A DNA stretch of 64,000 nucleotides, from NCBI GenBank assembly GCA_031841125.1, contig CM063106.1, positions 69,304,101 to 69,368,100 of the forward strand. The letters run 5' to 3'. The position numbers and the translations under genes are program-made. This DNA comes from Acanthococcus lagerstroemiae. Its lineage: Eukaryota > Arthropoda > Insecta > Hemiptera > Eriococcidae. The notes beneath the pieces are model-generated. The model had not been told where the DNA came from, ran no database searches, and saw only the letters and a list, made by a program, of their open reading frames with translations. This document shows, piece after piece, positions 24,790 to 34,605 of this stretch. The number at the start of each line of letters is the position of its first letter. The first letter of the stretch is position 1.

Positions 24790-24925
24790 ATAGGTGGCTG
24801 GCTCGGAAGAAACAAGCCTTATGCCTAAAAAATTAATTTTCAGGTTTTGAACACCCAAAGAACTTCAAAACCTGAAAATTATTTTTTTAGGCATAAGGCA
24901 TGTCTCTTCCTAGCTGGTCACATGT
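24790..24925. repeat. near-perfect hairpin with 35-bp core arms
   Basis: The arms 24817-24851 and 24864-24898 pair at 34 of 35 positions around a 12-base loop. Weaker pairing continues outward to about 24790 and 24925 (for example GGAAGAAAC against the inverse of GTCTCTTCC). The length and loop suit either a foldback miniature transposon or a transcribed hairpin. No flanking duplication was identified. Confidence 0.8.
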
Positions 24926-25546
24926 AAGCTAATAGAATATATAATAAAAATACAATAAAATTTTCCCTCTTTCTTCCTTATTTCTGAAACTCTAATTACG
25001 TCCCATTTTATTTTTTCCATACTTCTTTCCAATTCATACAATCACTCTTCGCTACCTAAACCTCAACAATAATAGCGTAGAATTTATAATGTGGTTTCTT
25101 CTCTTTTCTTTCCCTTCCCCCTTTCTTCGCCACCTGTTTTGTCCTTTATTAATCCTGTCCTTTTTATCTAGCCCAGGAGAATTACACTTATAAAGTACAG
25201 TGAAATGGAAAAAACTGTCAGCAAATATTTTACAGCTAGAATGTGTTTAGAACGATGTCCATAATACGTAGTTAAAAGCTCTCACCTCCAATCCGTCGGC
25301 TTTCTCATGATTGGGAGGGGGGGGGGGGCAAAAATGAGAATCTCTTATTCAACTATTTCGGCGTTTTCCCGAAGAATGAAGCATGCTATGGAAAAAATAT
25401 ATCAGACAAAATATGTTGCTAGTTAAATTGCCTAAGAAAAAGGTTCTCACAAAAAATTGCCTAAGGGATGGTACAGATAGGTGCCACATGCTTGCAGAAG
25501 AATGTTACATGTCGCTTTCTGCTGTTTTCGAGACAGTGTGCGTTCC
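24926..25546. other. spacer before LTR element
   Basis: AT-rich, T/C-rich stretch with a poly-G run near 25315. No gene supported. It ends at the 4-bp target duplication of the LTR element. Confidence 0.5.
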
Positions 25547-25550
25547 TAAC

Positions 25551-26304
25551 TGTGGTATCCAGATTCCGTGACTCTCTCTCACTCCACTGTCACGAACCTA
25601 TCGGAAAATCCTCTAACTTGTCTTTCCTTGCTTTTTCCTTTTTCCTAATCTTTTCCACCTACCGTTATTTTTCCTTGACCTCGTGACGTCACTTTTTCCT
25701 AAAGGTAGACCGATCGTCATTTCCTCAGGGAGAGGGTTCTGGAATCGGTTCGAAGTGTCGTCTCTTTTTAGTTTTTGCTATTTTAAAAGCTTAAATATAT
25801 TCCGTGTTCGTCTTTTGTAAGAAGTTGTTGTTGGAGTGATACTCGTGAGTCGAATCTACTTAGGGAGTGCCGGCTGTACGTTTATTCTCGTCTTTCAAGT
25901 AGCTGTCTTGCAGTTAGCCCACGCCGTCCTTTGGTGACCGCGTGGCACGTGAATCTCTTTACTACACGAATACCGATTTACTCGTCTCTCTCGCCGTACA
26001 CTCAACGGAATCAACCCAGCAGAGCGGATCAGCGTACTCACTCGACATCGTTGTTTCCCGGTTTGATACTTGTTTAGTTGTAGTTTTCCGGTTAGGATAA
26101 GATCGGGCTACTAATTGAATGGGATCTCTCCATGCTTCGGTACCTCTCTCCCGTTGAGTTACCTCATCACTACTGCGGGTAATCCTACAAGTCTAGAGTC
26201 GTCCTCCAACCCCCTGTGAAACTCATCGCTCGAGCTAGTCGTGAGCAACGCGGGTGTGGTGTTCTCCATTCCCCAGTGCGTCAACCCATTTCTCGGTTAC
26301 CACA
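25551..26304 (+). repeat. 5' LTR (754 bp)
   Basis: Begins TGTGGTATCC and ends GGTTACCACA, with inverted termini TGTGGTA/TACCACA. It appears identical to 31998-32751. A TATA-like AAATATAT lies near 25793-25800 and could mark the promoter, with the R region downstream; this was not tested. Confidence 0.95.
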
Positions 26305-26311
26305 TATAATT

Positions 26312-26329
26312 TGGCACCCAGAACGTGAG
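26312..26329 (+). promoter_or_regulatory. putative primer binding site
   Basis: TGGCACCCAGAACGTGAG begins 7 bases after the 5' LTR. TGG followed by a tRNA-tail-like sequence is the expected start of a retroelement primer binding site. I cannot name the tRNA with confidence; the CCCA...ACGTG pattern is reminiscent of lysine tRNA sites but does not match exactly. Confidence 0.6.
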
Positions 26330-27509
26330 GCTTGTGTTATCCTTTCTTGTAGTGAATCCTACGGATACTCACGAATACGAAATCGTAAATCTGATATCGT
26401 GTTCGGCGAGCAACCGTCTCCTAAAAACCTAATTGTGTTACTCATTTCTTCCGAAGGTACCACCTAGTTCTATATCCGCGAGGTATCTCAATCACCTTCT
26501 CGTAAAGTCGTGTTTGTAGCATACGTCACGGACAGTTCAGGTTCAATCGAAAGTGTACAAACTTTAACCAAATTCACTTACAAGTTCAGACTTCCCAGCT
26601 TTAAAGTCTGTGGCGTCCAACTTCCCTGATTCAAAATTCATGGAGTTAATTTCGTCCGAGGATTAACTTCAGATCAGGATTCTCTTCACTCGGATACTCT
26701 CTCTTTCTCTGTCGTTGCGTATCTTCGTAACGTCAGACTCCAAATTCTTAAACTCTGTTCCGAAGTGTTAAATCGCCGCTTTGTAATACTCTTGATGTTT
26801 CTTTTCGCGATTTCTCTCTATCTTTCTTCATTTTATGAACTCTAAATTCGCTAATGAGAAGCCGAGATCGGGAAGATCCCATTATTAGGAACCCGATCAA
26901 AGTCTTATTCGCGTATTAAATTTGTATTATCTGTTCTGTTTACTCGTACTCGTGTTCGATTAATCGATCGTCTCGCATCGTTTTTATCTGTGCATTTGGA
27001 TCAAGTAAACAGGAACGCCCTCTGGCGAAAGTGCCACGTCGAACGACCCGAGATAAGAAGGTGAAGCCAACATCTCCGGGAAGTGACTGCGCGATCACCG
27101 AGAGCCAAGCAAGTCACCGAAAAACCGACTGGGACAACAAAAAGCCCAGAAAGTTTACGTGCGGTCAATCAAATTCGCCGACACGCGGTGCTCGAAAACT
27201 GAAGTACTCGTATTATTTTCTATTATCGGGTATTTTTGTTTTATAATCAATTATTTGATTCTCATTTCCGATTTTCATACTCATTTATTTATTTTTGTGA
27301 AAGTCAATCTCCAAATTAACTCGACGAGATTCGTAATTACTCGCTCGTCGCCTCTAAAGTCATTTTTCCAATTCGTACTTATTTTGTTTGTATCACGTAT
27401 TTTCTCGTGTACATCCAACACTGTACGCCCCGCGTGCACTCTTTAATTTACTTCTCGAATTGGGTAAGTCAATATTCCAAATCTACTTTAAATAAACAAT
27501 TATTGTCTT
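26330..27509 (+). other. LTR-element leader region
   Basis: Long untranslated leader between the primer binding site and the polyprotein ATG. A 71-codon open frame at 27031-27246 has no recognisable domain and I do not call it a gene. Packaging signals would be expected in such a region by analogy. Confidence 0.6.
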
Positions 27510-30500
27510 ATGTCCCAATCCCAACCTGAGTCTGATAAAACTACGCATTCTCGTAATCCAAAGTCTCGCATCGTAGTTCACGAAAACTTCGAAAAGCAGT
27601 TCGACGAGCTAGGAAACGAAATCCCGACTGACGAGAACGTTCTTCATCCCTCACTTACGATGGCGAAAACCCAGCCGACACCATCTCTCGAAGACATGAT
27701 GAAACGTCTTCTTGAGAATCAAACTTCGAATCAGGCGAATCTTGAGACGATGATTAATACCAGCCAAGCTGAGCTCAAGATTAGCCAAGATAAGCTGAAG
27801 AAAGAATTGATCGCGAACCAATCAAAAATGGAATCGAAACTCGGATCCATCGAGACTCGACTGGAACAAGAAAAAGTTTCGAACCAGATCGAAATAAAAC
27901 AACTCCTCTCAACATTTCGCGAACAAATGCTTGATGAGATTCCCGACCAGATCGAACACACGTTACGATCCCGACACCGTGAGCCGGACGACCGGTTAAA
28001 CTCGACATTCTCGATACCGAATGCGCAATCAACCGGACTGGTTGATCGTAGTTCGCGAGTATCCTTCGCTGAAGGAACTAAATCGGCTCCGGAACAACGA
28101 ACTCAGAACCCTGCGCCGCAACGAACTCCTCGAATTAGTGACAGCCCACTGCACTCGAATTCGACATCCCGATCAATACTTTCTACCACGATTACGAAAT
28201 TACCATCGATGGCCAAGGATTTCGCAGACTGCCCGATTTACCAAATCGAAGATAAACGAACTCCGCCCCAATACCTTGATCAGTTTGAAAACACGATCGG
28301 CCGCTTCGTGGACGATGCCGAACGAGCAGTTCGATTTCAAAACCACTTGACACAGGGTGGGAAGCGACTAACTTCGCTGTACCGAAACGACATGACGTAC
28401 GATGACCTAGTGCGAACATTCTTGGATAATAATTGGTCATCCAAAAAGAAATTGGCATGCTACTCAGAATTCTCGGGTAGAGATTTTCGTAACGTTCCCC
28501 ATGAGAAGCTCGTTGAAGAAATTGAAAAATGGTATTACATCCTGAACGATACCACTTTCTTTTCCAGTCCCGCCGAACTGATCGAAGAGTTAGCATCTCG
28601 ACTACCACTCGACTTGAAAACAGAGATTTATCGCAAAGATCCGGTAACGATTTCAGACCTGATAGTTATTATCAGCCGATGGTTGGAACTAAAACGTACC
28701 CTCCGTTCCGAGACATCCCGTCGCGAAACTCGCTCAACATCACCGCTGAGAACGAACCGTCGAAACGTCAACGTCCTCGAACACCAATATCCTGACGAGG
28801 AACTTCACGAAGTTACTCCACCCAGTGAAGAATCGAACGACTCGCATCGCGAATTTCGTATTCCGCTTAATGATCACGAAGACGATCAGCCTGCAGTCTA
28901 TACGATCGCGAAGCCTAGTCTACCTGGTGTGTTGAAAAACGATACTATCACGATTCTCGGAGACGTTATCGCTGTGCAGTTAGCCAATGCACTCCTCGGA
29001 ACCGATCCAAGAACGTTTCTTCCTCGCCGAGCCGTTACGGGTATGCAACACCTGACCCTCCAGGAACTTCGCAAGGAGATGCCGTCGCACTTCAACGAAG
29101 TGACCAGTACTGTAATCCTCGCTGTCGGAGTGAACGACCTGCAGAAATCCGACCTCGATTTACGAGCGTTTCGAATGAGCTTTAAGACATTCGTTGAAGA
29201 TTTAATCAACAAAACGAAATGCCAGAAGGTTGTTTTCGTTGAGATGTTCCCGCCATACGGAGATCTTCCCGATGATCTGTGGTCCCGGATTTGCTTTTAT
29301 AACAAGATGCTGTGGGACCTCAGAGAAGCGATGAGTGGCCTAGCTTATGTCATGCGAATCTTTGACGTAATGGCCCGAACGGAACCGCCTCGACCATACA
29401 TCGGCATCCAGCGATGGAACCAATCCATCCCGAAAAAGAACTTGAAATTAAACTTCGACAGGTATCGTAAAATTGACGCTCGCGGTTTCGCATGCCCATT
29501 CGCGTGGACCGATAAAACTCAGCCCGAAATCGTGAAAATATTCGATCACGAAGTACGACCGTGGATATCAAAGAAGAACGTATCCCTGTCACCAAACGAA
29601 CAGGATCGGACCATCGTTAGCATGATCAAACAGACTTGGAGCGCCAAGTATCGGAAAATGTGCTCGAACGGTATCATCTATCTCGAAGTAGGGAATTACG
29701 TACTATCCGCCCTACTCGATACCGGCTCTCCGTCGTCTATCATCTCAAAGACAGCGTTCGATCAGATGAAACGAGCCAACTCGGGGATAGATTTTCCTAC
29801 CCGACCAACGCATAACGGTGACCTTGTCAACGCCACCGGAGATCCGCTTGACGCCGAAATTGATGTGACGCTGCGTTTTACTTTTAAGAACGCCCCGCCA
29901 CACAACGTGTTTGAGTATGATTTCACGATCGGAACGAATCTCGCTCCAGTATGTTTACTCGGACGTGACTTTATCAACCACTTCCTCGCGATCATCAACA
30001 TTGCGGAAAATCGAGTGACCATTCAAGCGCGGGGAGAAGTTTTCAAGATTCCGATCGAACATCGACTACCACCGGTTGTATCGTACACTGGTCCATCACG
30101 CGCCAGCAACCACGTTCCACCCGCCGAGAATCAAGAGCGTGTCTCGCATCCACGTACCATCCCGTACCCGGGGCACGACGGCCGAATATCTCCGGAGGAA
30201 GAACCCTACCCGGGGCACGACCTCGTGCCACCACCTGGGGGAAAAACACCAAATCTTCCCGCACGGTTAGAACCGAGAAGAGAATGGAACCCGGATCCAG
30301 ACAAGCTGAACAAGTTGACTCAAAAGATCGTCGAGATATTTCCGGATATTTGTACAGATCGAAAACCTCTCGACATACCGGTAACTGAAGATCATCTAGG
30401 CATCCTTGAGGATGAAACTCACAAAGAACCGACCAACCCGGTGAGTCCAGCACCAACTAAGACTCCCCGGAAAACCAGAAGACCACCAGATAAGGGCGTT

Positions 30501-31283
30501 CACCACGTTGGGATAAAACCGAGCCCTAATATCCCAAAGACGTTTCGTAATTTGCGGCAGGCACAGGAAGCTGATGTCGAGATCTACGATCTCCGTACGA
30601 GATTCCCGCACCAGTTCCGGATAGCAGATGGACTTATTCAACGCCTGGGACGAGACCGAATTTGGCGCGTAATCGTACCCTTCCCGCTACAAATGGAGAT
30701 ATGTCAATACTATCACGTATATTATGGACATGTTGGCATTTCAAAAACTACAAACATCCTTCTGCGAACATTCACATTCCCGAACGTGAAATCTCCCGTG
30801 GAGAAAATCGTTTCATCTTGCCATATCTGCACGACTGGTAAAAATGCACCTACGAATGTCCACTCCGAACCGTCGGTCAATACTGTGAACTCTCCGACAC
30901 CCATCATCCAGGCCGATCAGGTATATACCCGAGTCTTTAACCGGCGCAAAGATGATCAAAAATATCGTGACGGTCGCCTCACCGAAAAAGGAAGGAAACT
31001 CCGACCCGGCGATTATGTCTACGTCGCGACGGTCCCGGTCTCCTCGAAGTTCCACAATGTCTCGGCTAAGTTCTGCCGAAAAGCTAGAGGACCATTTCGT
31101 GTCATACGAGAGAAGACGCCGAACTGCTACATCGTCCAAGATCTTGACGATGGTCATACGGAGACTCAAAACGTCCGAAACCTGATCTTTCGGATGAGTC
31201 CTAACGAGAACCAAGGACCTGAGAATCTAGGCGACTCCACCGACAAGACTCCTGATCCTAAATCGACACCTTCCCCAACCTAG
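27510..31283 (+). CDS. fused Gag / SGNH-like / protease / integrase-terminal polyprotein
   Basis: 1257 residues from an ATG, uninterrupted. About residues 40-180 are helical and charged. About 225-400 resemble retrotransposon Gag, with no zinc knuckle. About 478-700 resemble an SGNH hydrolase: a GDV at 484-486 stands where the family has GDS, GVND at 540-543 is block III, and DKTQP is where D..H is expected, so the Ser and His nucleophile positions seem lost. An aspartyl protease follows, with LLDTGS (Asp737) and CLLGRDF (815-821). A linker has PYPGHD twice. The integrase zinc finger H1069-x4-H1074-x29-C1104-x2-C1107 comes next, then directly a GPY/F-type end (GPF at 1194-1196). No YxDD, no RNase H acidic set and no integrase DDE core are present. 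The frame is intact across both missing blocks. Confidence 0.9.
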   Translation: MSQSQPESDKTTHSRNPKSRIVVHENFEKQFDELGNEIPTDENVLHPSLTMAKTQPTPSLEDMMKRLLENQTSNQANLETMINTSQAELKISQDKLKKELIANQSKMESKLGSIETRLEQEKVSNQIEIKQLLSTFREQMLDEIPDQIEHTLRSRHREPDDRLNSTFSIPNAQSTGLVDRSSRVSFAEGTKSAPEQRTQNPAPQRTPRISDSPLHSNSTSRSILSTTITKLPSMAKDFADCPIYQIEDKRTPPQYLDQFENTIGRFVDDAERAVRFQNHLTQGGKRLTSLYRNDMTYDDLVRTFLDNNWSSKKKLACYSEFSGRDFRNVPHEKLVEEIEKWYYILNDTTFFSSPAELIEELASRLPLDLKTEIYRKDPVTISDLIVIISRWLELKRTLRSETSRRETRSTSPLRTNRRNVNVLEHQYPDEELHEVTPPSEESNDSHREFRIPLNDHEDDQPAVYTIAKPSLPGVLKNDTITILGDVIAVQLANALLGTDPRTFLPRRAVTGMQHLTLQELRKEMPSHFNEVTSTVILAVGVNDLQKSDLDLRAFRMSFKTFVEDLINKTKCQKVVFVEMFPPYGDLPDDLWSRICFYNKMLWDLREAMSGLAYVMRIFDVMARTEPPRPYIGIQRWNQSIPKKNLKLNFDRYRKIDARGFACPFAWTDKTQPEIVKIFDHEVRPWISKKNVSLSPNEQDRTIVSMIKQTWSAKYRKMCSNGIIYLEVGNYVLSALLDTGSPSSIISKTAFDQMKRANSGIDFPTRPTHNGDLVNATGDPLDAEIDVTLRFTFKNAPPHNVFEYDFTIGTNLAPVCLLGRDFINHFLAIINIAENRVTIQARGEVFKIPIEHRLPPVVSYTGPSRASNHVPPAENQERVSHPRTIPYPGHDGRISPEEEPYPGHDLVPPPGGKTPNLPARLEPRREWNPDPDKLNKLTQKIVEIFPDICTDRKPLDIPVTEDHLGILEDETHKEPTNPVSPAPTKTPRKTRRPPDKGVHHVGIKPSPNIPKTFRNLRQAQEADVEIYDLRTRFPHQFRIADGLIQRLGRDRIWRVIVPFPLQMEICQYYHVYYGHVGISKTTNILLRTFTFPNVKSPVEKIVSSCHICTTGKNAPTNVHSEPSVNTVNSPTPIIQADQVYTRVFNRRKDDQKYRDGRLTEKGRKLRPGDYVYVATVPVSSKFHNVSAKFCRKARGPFRVIREKTPNCYIVQDLDDGHTETQNVRNLIFRMSPNENQGPENLGDSTDKTPDPKSTPSPT

Positions 31284-31986
31284 TTCAAAATCCCAATGTG
31301 CTCCCGAGATTTTTCTTCTTAATCTCTTCCCGTCCTTCCCGTACCCGGGGCACGACTATATTATTGTAAATAAATATGTAAATAATTGATACGTTAAAAA
31401 TGTATATAATGTATATAATATATTTGTCCATATCAACTTTCCACATATCTTTCCTTTCGCTTCCGTTATTTATAATCATGTTTGTAAATATGTATCCGCA
31501 GTAAAAATAATTTTAGTTCCTCTTTCCCCTGCCATCTGAAGTTATAGTTTTTCCTCGTTCCTTTTTACGTTCCTTATTTCCCGTTCTTCCCGAATTGAAT
31601 TAGTCTCAAGATGTTTAAGTTAATCTATTCTCGTAGTTGTGATATTTTGTAACTGTTATGATAGAAGAAATTTTCCGTTAACGTATTTTCTCGTACCTGT
31701 GTCATGATTGTCCCTCGTGTAATTTTGTATCGTTTAGCGTTTAAGATATACCCATCCCCGATGGATGTGGAAGTTGTTTTGTTTTATTTTTTTTTTGTTT
31801 TTTCTTTCATTTCTGCCTTGTAACGTCCTACTCGTATGTTTTATTATTTTCTTTTCCTATATATTTTATTTGTTTTTATGTTTTGTTTTGTTACCGTATT
31901 TTCCCGCAGAAGATGTTTTGTTCATTTTTTTTTGTGTGTAATTACCCAACTCTGCTTAAACCTCAAAGACATGATCTTTGCGATTT
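31284..31986 (+). other. LTR-element 3' non-coding region
   Basis: AT- and T-rich stretch between the polyprotein stop and the 3' LTR. It contains one more copy of the TACCCGGGGCACGAC motif (31342-31356) that also occurs twice inside the coding frame. No envelope-like frame is present. Confidence 0.7.
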
Positions 31987-31997
31987 AAGCCGGGGCA
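31987..31997 (+). promoter_or_regulatory. weak polypurine tract before 3' LTR
   Basis: The bases AGCCGGGGCA just upstream of the 3' LTR are the position where plus-strand priming occurs in LTR elements. The tract is short and interrupted by C, so it is called by position more than by composition. The GGGGCA core recurs in the TACCCGGGGCACGAC motifs upstream. Confidence 0.4.
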
Positions 31998-32751
31998 TGT
32001 GGTATCCAGATTCCGTGACTCTCTCTCACTCCACTGTCACGAACCTATCGGAAAATCCTCTAACTTGTCTTTCCTTGCTTTTTCCTTTTTCCTAATCTTT
32101 TCCACCTACCGTTATTTTTCCTTGACCTCGTGACGTCACTTTTTCCTAAAGGTAGACCGATCGTCATTTCCTCAGGGAGAGGGTTCTGGAATCGGTTCGA
32201 AGTGTCGTCTCTTTTTAGTTTTTGCTATTTTAAAAGCTTAAATATATTCCGTGTTCGTCTTTTGTAAGAAGTTGTTGTTGGAGTGATACTCGTGAGTCGA
32301 ATCTACTTAGGGAGTGCCGGCTGTACGTTTATTCTCGTCTTTCAAGTAGCTGTCTTGCAGTTAGCCCACGCCGTCCTTTGGTGACCGCGTGGCACGTGAA
32401 TCTCTTTACTACACGAATACCGATTTACTCGTCTCTCTCGCCGTACACTCAACGGAATCAACCCAGCAGAGCGGATCAGCGTACTCACTCGACATCGTTG
32501 TTTCCCGGTTTGATACTTGTTTAGTTGTAGTTTTCCGGTTAGGATAAGATCGGGCTACTAATTGAATGGGATCTCTCCATGCTTCGGTACCTCTCTCCCG
32601 TTGAGTTACCTCATCACTACTGCGGGTAATCCTACAAGTCTAGAGTCGTCCTCCAACCCCCTGTGAAACTCATCGCTCGAGCTAGTCGTGAGCAACGCGG
32701 GTGTGGTGTTCTCCATTCCCCAGTGCGTCAACCCATTTCTCGGTTACCACA
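31998..32751 (+). repeat. 3' LTR (754 bp)
   Basis: Same length as the 5' LTR, offset by 6447 bases, with no difference seen on direct reading. It ends TACCACA and is followed by the TAAC target duplication. Confidence 0.95.
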
Positions 32752-32904
32752 TAACTGTTTCGGATTCGTCCGTATTTAATGCTGTATATGATTTTTGGGG
32801 TACCATCAAATGGCATTCGATGAAGTCAACTGTGTAACCCTCTTCTGTGCTCGTTTTATATACATATATCCTGTATGGTCTAAGATGAATATATGCAGGA
32901 GCGC

Positions 32905-33125
32905 AACCAGAACTTTTTTTGAAGTGGGGGGGGGGGCTAGAATTTAGAAAAATCGTCTCCCTCCTTAAATTTTGATGTTCTTGCTTTGTAAACTTGTTGA
33001 ATATTCTGTACTACGTATTAACTAAATATTATTGGATGCTGAAGGGGGGGGGGTGTGGAAGAAACAAACAAAAAATGTCACTTTAATATTCTCAGTTTCT
33101 GGAGATTGATCCATAGTCCGAAGTA
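32905..33125 (+). repeat. dispersed repeat copy (family C)
   Basis: Contains a poly-G run, CTCCCTCCTTAAATTTTGATG, a second poly-G run and TATTCTCAGTTTCTGGAGA. The same order, including the poly-G, is found at 54145-54320. The family is unclassified. No terminal repeats were seen. Confidence 0.6.
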
Positions 33126-33959
33126 AGACGAGAGTGGTTCCGAACTAAAAGGTTAAGGAGAATCCCTTTCCCCCACCTCGCAAAAAATAGGTCTGAACCG
33201 ATTTATACCATCAATCACAAACGATAGCATAAACACCTATAGCAGGCGGTGGAAGGAGGAAGGGAGAAGGACGAAAAATCAATCTACTCCTTTTCAAAAT
33301 GTAGACGGAAAATTATTTCTAGGCCCTGTTATATTGGGAAAAATTACAACACTTGGCTGAAAAAGTCATAAAAATTTCCCCGTTTTGATGCGAAAATTAT
33401 TTTCAAAAACAGTATTTCCGTGGGTCGAATATTTTGATTTTGTTATCCTCTTAAATGAACAGGATTCTGCGCACGTAATAAAACATAAAAATCTGAAATT
33501 TCAAAATTAAATAAAACTTACGGTAGGGTCTGTTAGGAGGAGAATGAGAACGGAAAGAATTACTCGCATCAACACTGAAAATTTTCATTCATCCCTGATA
33601 AAAATTGTTGAAATAATTTTGAAATAGTTCGAAATCGAATCCGAAAACAGAGACCAGATCAAATGAGAGCGACAACCACCCATAACCATATAATTTGGTG
33701 GGAGGGAGGCACTGAAATAATATAAAGAAAAACTGGGAGGAAGCTGACTAAGAATAATGGAAAACAGAATCTTACATAAAGAAAACTATCTATATCCGCC
33801 CCAAATTGACCAAAACGACTGAAAACTACGAAGTCGAACCAAAAGTGATCAAAATCACTAGCACATTGAAAACATGTCGCAGACGGATCTGCAACCACGG
33901 GAGAGCATTTTCATGTCTCGATAGTCTACAGCCGTGTTGGTGTTGTTGCTGCGCGACTG

Positions 33960-34330
33960 CAGTCTGCAGCCATGTTGTTCATAGAAATTTTCGTGAAAAT
34001 GTCAATCACTGAACTGAATTCTCACTCTGAAGAGCAAATCATACGGACTGGCCTCGTGTCGGGGGGAGCGTTACGTTACGGCTTTCGAGCGTGTCGGAGG
34101 GAACGTAACGGTTTTCGCTCAAGTATACCCATGGCTGTAAGAAAAATAAATTTCCATGGAAATTTCAACCACTGAACTGAATTGTCACCATGAAGAGCCT
34201 TGATTGCGATTCTCGCCTCAGCAGTAATGCTTAAAAAGAAACACTTTTTTCGTTTATGTGCCAAAGCTCTCGATTAGCTGTTTTTTTCGTGATGCTCCAA
34301 AGTAACGCTCAAGAAGTAATGTTTTCTTCG
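33960..34330 (+). repeat. degenerate tandem repeat, about 163-bp period
   Basis: ACTGAACTGAATT recurs at 34008 and 34171, with related flanks (GAAATTTTCGTGAAAAT against CATGGAAATT). A second internal theme, TTCGTTTATGTGCC / TTCGTTGATGTGCC, recurs near 34250 and 34328. No coding role is evident. Confidence 0.55.
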
Positions 34331-34382
34331 TTGATGTGCCGGAGCAAATACATGAAAATGTCAAAAAAAAAAAAAAAAAAAA

Positions 34383-34605
34383 CAGGGGTGAAAGCTTAAT
34401 TTGGTACCTACCTAATTTGTTACCCACCTGTTTTCATGAGCTGTAAATTTGTACAAACCTACGACGTGACGTAACCGCATCAGGCCATCGGCATCAATTT
34501 TTTTCCCGTTTCAAAATTGATTTTGAAAAAATATAGAAGAATTTTTTTTTTTTGGGGGGGGGAGGTGGTATAGCTCCCTAGCCGCCCTATGCTGCGCCCT
34601 GGGTT
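34383..34605 (-). repeat. dispersed repeat copy (family E)
   Basis: Runs from AGGGGTGAAAGCTTAATTTGG through TTGATTTTGAAAAAAT to TATAGCTCCCTAGCC. An inverted relative is at 61395-61575. The element type is not recognised. Confidence 0.55.

Larger units (their letters stand above)
25547..32755 (+). mobile_element. Ty3/Gypsy-like LTR retrotransposon lacking RT, RNase H and integrase core
   Basis: The target duplication TAAC is at 25547-25550 and 32752-32755. LTRs are 25551-26304 and 31998-32751, 754 bp each, beginning TGTGGTA and ending TACCACA, and I find no difference between them by eye. Inside are a primer-binding-site-like sequence, a long leader, one 1257-codon frame and a 3' non-coding stretch. 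The frame fuses Gag-like, SGNH-like, protease, integrase zinc-binding and GPY/F-like parts but skips the polymerase and the integrase catalytic core. It is therefore structurally non-autonomous. Matching LTRs and TSD indicate recent transposition, presumably with enzymes from a related full element. Placement in Ty3/Gypsy rests on the protease, zinc-finger and GPY/F features, because no polymerase is present to classify. Confidence 0.93.

Noticed and set aside
27031..27246. 71-codon frame in the LTR-element leader as a possible accessory gene
   Set aside because: No domain and no evidence of translation; it is within the expected untranslated leader.
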